Part shown: piece after piece, positions 62,547 through 64,000 of the stretch
Layout of the letters: every line of letters starts with the position of its first letter
Numbering within the stretch: the first letter of the stretch is position 1
Source: RGIG3701 sp017403345
Lineage (GTDB): Bacteria > Planctomycetota > Planctomycetia > Pirellulales > Thermoguttaceae
Assembly (NCBI GenBank): GCA_017403345.1
Contig: JAFQOH010000192.1
Location: forward strand, 1 to 64,000
Direction of reading: 5' to 3'
Length of the DNA stretch: 64,000 nt
The notes under the pieces: model-generated
Databases searched by the model: none
What the model was told of the DNA's origin: nothing
What the model saw: the letters and a program-made list of their open reading frames with translations, nothing else
Translations under genes and position numbers: made by a program

Positions 62547-62575
62547 TTGACTTTTGGAGGGATTTCTGGTATAAA
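62547..62575 (+). promoter_or_regulatory. Promoter of the TolB-like propeller gene
   Basis: TTGACT (62547-62552), 17-nt spacer, TATAAA (62570-62575); leader about 45 nt. Confidence 0.75.
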
Positions 62576-62626
62576 AGAAGGCGGGATTTGGAGTTTTTTC
62601 GTTCCTCTGTTTTCGCAGGTGAGTTC

Positions 62627-64000
62627 ATGAAAAAAAGCGTGTTTTGTCTTCTTTTATTTTGTGTGTTCGTTTTGTTTGCATCGGCTGAAATGGTTTCGGC
62701 TGCGGAAATGGTCTCGGCTGCGGAAATGGTTTCGGCTGCGGAAATGGTCTCGAATGCCGCCCCAAAAACGTCTTCGTTCGAGGAGCTCGTCGCGGAGTTT
62801 CAGGAGAACGGGATGCCGGAGGAGATCCTTTTCGTGACTAGGAAACCGAGTGCCGACGTGCACTGGTACGCGAACATCGGCTACTATGCGGATAATTCGT
62901 GCCGGGTGCCGTTTCCGAGGAATTCCGGCGGCGCGATCTGGATCTTCAACGTGAAGACGAAAGCGTGCCGAAAGATCTTTGAGGATCTGGAAGGGAACGT
63001 GCGCGACCCGCAGATCCACTACGATGGAAAGAAATTCATCTTTTCGTATCTGCCGAAGGGGAAAAAACACTACAGTCTGTTTGAGATGAATTTGGACGGG
63101 ACGGGCCTGCGCCAGATCACGGGAATCGGTGAGGATGCGGAATTTCCGATCCCGCCGGGAGTCAAACCGCTGGAAACGACCGAGATACGCCGCAGTTCGA
63201 AGAATCTCGACGGCGTTCAGGACTACTCGCCGGCCGGCTGGGACGACTACGAACCGACGTACACGCCGGACGATAAGATCATCTTCTGTTCGACCCGTGC
63301 GAACCGGTACGTTCAGTGCTACTATACGCAGGTCGGGACGCTCCACAAATGCGAGCTGGACGGCTCGAATATTCAGTGCATCTCGTCCAATGTGGAGCAG
63401 GACAACACGCCGTGGTTTCTCAATGACGGGCGCGTCGCGCACATGCGGTGGGAGTACGTGGACCGGCACTGGGGGACGTACCATTCTCTTTGGACGGTGA
63501 ATCCGGACGGAACGAAACAGATGGTCCTTTACGGGAATTTCGCGACGTGGGACTGTATGCTGGCTCCGAAACCGGTCCCGGGACGCAATGACCGGATCGT
63601 CTGTACGTTCTCGCCGGGGCATGGTCGGAAAGAGCATCAGGGAAACATCGTGCTTCTCGACACGACGCTGGGGCCGGATGACCCGAAAGCAGTCCAGTAC
63701 ATTACGAAAGGCGGGATCTATTCCGATCCGTGGGCGTTCAGCGTGGATCATTTTCTTGCGGCGGCCCGCGAAAAGATCGTTCTCGTGACGGCGGACGGAC
63801 GCAGCGGAACGCTCTTTACGCTCCCTGCGGAACTTCGAAAAGCGGGTTTCTGGATCGGGGAAGCGCGTCCGGTGATGCCGCGTCAGCGGGAAGTCGTGAT
63901 TCCTGACCAGACGGATCCGTCGAAAGCTCACGGAACGCTGGCACTCGTGAATATCTACCACGGGCGCAAGATGAAGGACGTGAAGCCCGGGACGATCAAA
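62627..64000 (+). CDS. Secreted TolB/HzsA-like beta-propeller protein (partial, runs off the window)
   Basis: ATG 62627; the frame stays open to the last base, ~457 residues. Signal peptide MKKSVFCLLLFCVFVLFASA, then an EMVSAA repeat (18-nt units). The mature part shows propeller strands and the phrase DYEPTYTPDDKIIFCSTRAN, typical of planctomycetal proteins related to the hydrazine synthase alpha subunit middle domain and TolB. Such proteins often end in cytochrome or carbohydrate modules that would lie beyond the window. No CxxCH in the visible part. It does not imply anammox metabolism. Confidence 0.85.
   Translation, partial: MKKSVFCLLLFCVFVLFASAEMVSAAEMVSAAEMVSAAEMVSNAAPKTSSFEELVAEFQENGMPEEILFVTRKPSADVHWYANIGYYADNSCRVPFPRNSGGAIWIFNVKTKACRKIFEDLEGNVRDPQIHYDGKKFIFSYLPKGKKHYSLFEMNLDGTGLRQITGIGEDAEFPIPPGVKPLETTEIRRSSKNLDGVQDYSPAGWDDYEPTYTPDDKIIFCSTRANRYVQCYYTQVGTLHKCELDGSNIQCISSNVEQDNTPWFLNDGRVAHMRWEYVDRHWGTYHSLWTVNPDGTKQMVLYGNFATWDCMLAPKPVPGRNDRIVCTFSPGHGRKEHQGNIVLLDTTLGPDDPKAVQYITKGGIYSDPWAFSVDHFLAAAREKIVLVTADGRSGTLFTLPAELRKAGFWIGEARPVMPRQREVVIPDQTDPSKAHGTLALVNIYHGRKMKDVKPGTIK
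62687..62752. repeat. 3.7 tandem 18-nt units at the signal-peptide end
   Basis: GAAATGGTYTCGGCTGCG in three full copies plus a partial; encodes EMVSAA repeats with several possible A-x-A cleavage sites. Confidence 0.95.

Larger units (their letters stand above)
62270..62626. other. 357-nt divergent promoter region
   Basis: Holds a minus-strand promoter (62329-62357) and a plus-strand promoter (62547-62575). The stretch between shows no gene. Confidence 0.6.

Noticed and set aside
62654..63961. 435-codon minus-strand frame at the right end
   Set aside because: Antisense to the signal-peptide-bearing propeller gene, which has promoter and start on the plus strand.
62627..64000. HzsA-like propeller considered as evidence for anammox
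   Set aside because: Such propeller proteins are widespread in Planctomycetes; no haem motif or other anammox gene is visible here.

Overview
The window looks like chromosome of a Planctomycetota bacterium, probably a Pirellulales-like lineage of moderate GC. This is inferred from gene content: a Ser/Thr kinase fused to a formylglycine-generating-enzyme-like domain, several secreted PQQ/YVTN/TolB-type beta-propellers (one with cytochrome c motifs), two ceramidase-like secreted hydrolases, a signal peptidase I with a zinc-ribbon insertion, and many secreted glycoside hydrolases and accessory proteins next to housekeeping genes. No rRNA, tRNA, CRISPR array, insertion sequence or prophage was recognised.

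Layout. 1-5.9 kb: the acidic tail of an upstream gene, then three minus-strand genes for exported proteins (GH39/GH5-like hydrolase, PEGA lipoprotein, beta-propeller cytochrome). 6.1-12 kb: HprK-like kinase, hisF, a secreted GH51 arabinofuranosidase and a secreted peptidase-like protein. 12-17.7 kb: pilT, lepB, lptB and a small unknown, i.e. envelope and export. 17.8-28 kb: a GH38-like protein with a 3' frameshift, a 32-residue basic protein, a FabZ-like dehydratase, trmB, a PP2C phosphatase, a CrtI-like oxidoreductase and the kinase-FGE fusion. 28-31 kb: two minus-strand genes (secreted propeller-like protein, long coiled coil). 31.5-42 kb: a long plus-strand series (response regulator, membrane protein, SEC-C-like repeat protein, tmk, DegT aminotransferase, AddB-like nuclease, PQQ propeller). 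42-54 kb: pgi on the minus strand, then ispE-spoVG, a PQQ propeller, an HtrA protease, rplM-rpsI, a polytopic membrane protein, a methyltransferase and a small L7/L12-like protein. 54-64 kb: an Rpn-family nuclease, a TPR-like protein and a CAP-domain protein (minus), trmL and a beta-hydroxyacid dehydrogenase (plus), two tandem ceramidase-like genes (minus), and the start of an HzsA/TolB-like propeller gene cut by the window end.

Promoters are unusually readable: many TTGNNN-N16/17-TATAAT boxes can be placed by eye, and at least two (ispE and the gene ending at 55147) put the predicted transcription start on the start codon, implying leaderless messages. Strong hairpin-plus-T terminators separate several units.

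The most distinctive theme is the density of short tandem repeats of 9-63 nt. Those inside genes keep frame; they lengthen protein tails, linkers, loops and even signal-peptide cleavage regions. A few lie between genes, including 12-nt repeats each carrying GGAGG upstream of lptB and a 10-nt repeat of phased A-tracts. The most unusual protein is a SpoVG homologue carrying an internal zinc ribbon and a near-perfect run of about 43 Met-X-Y triplets.
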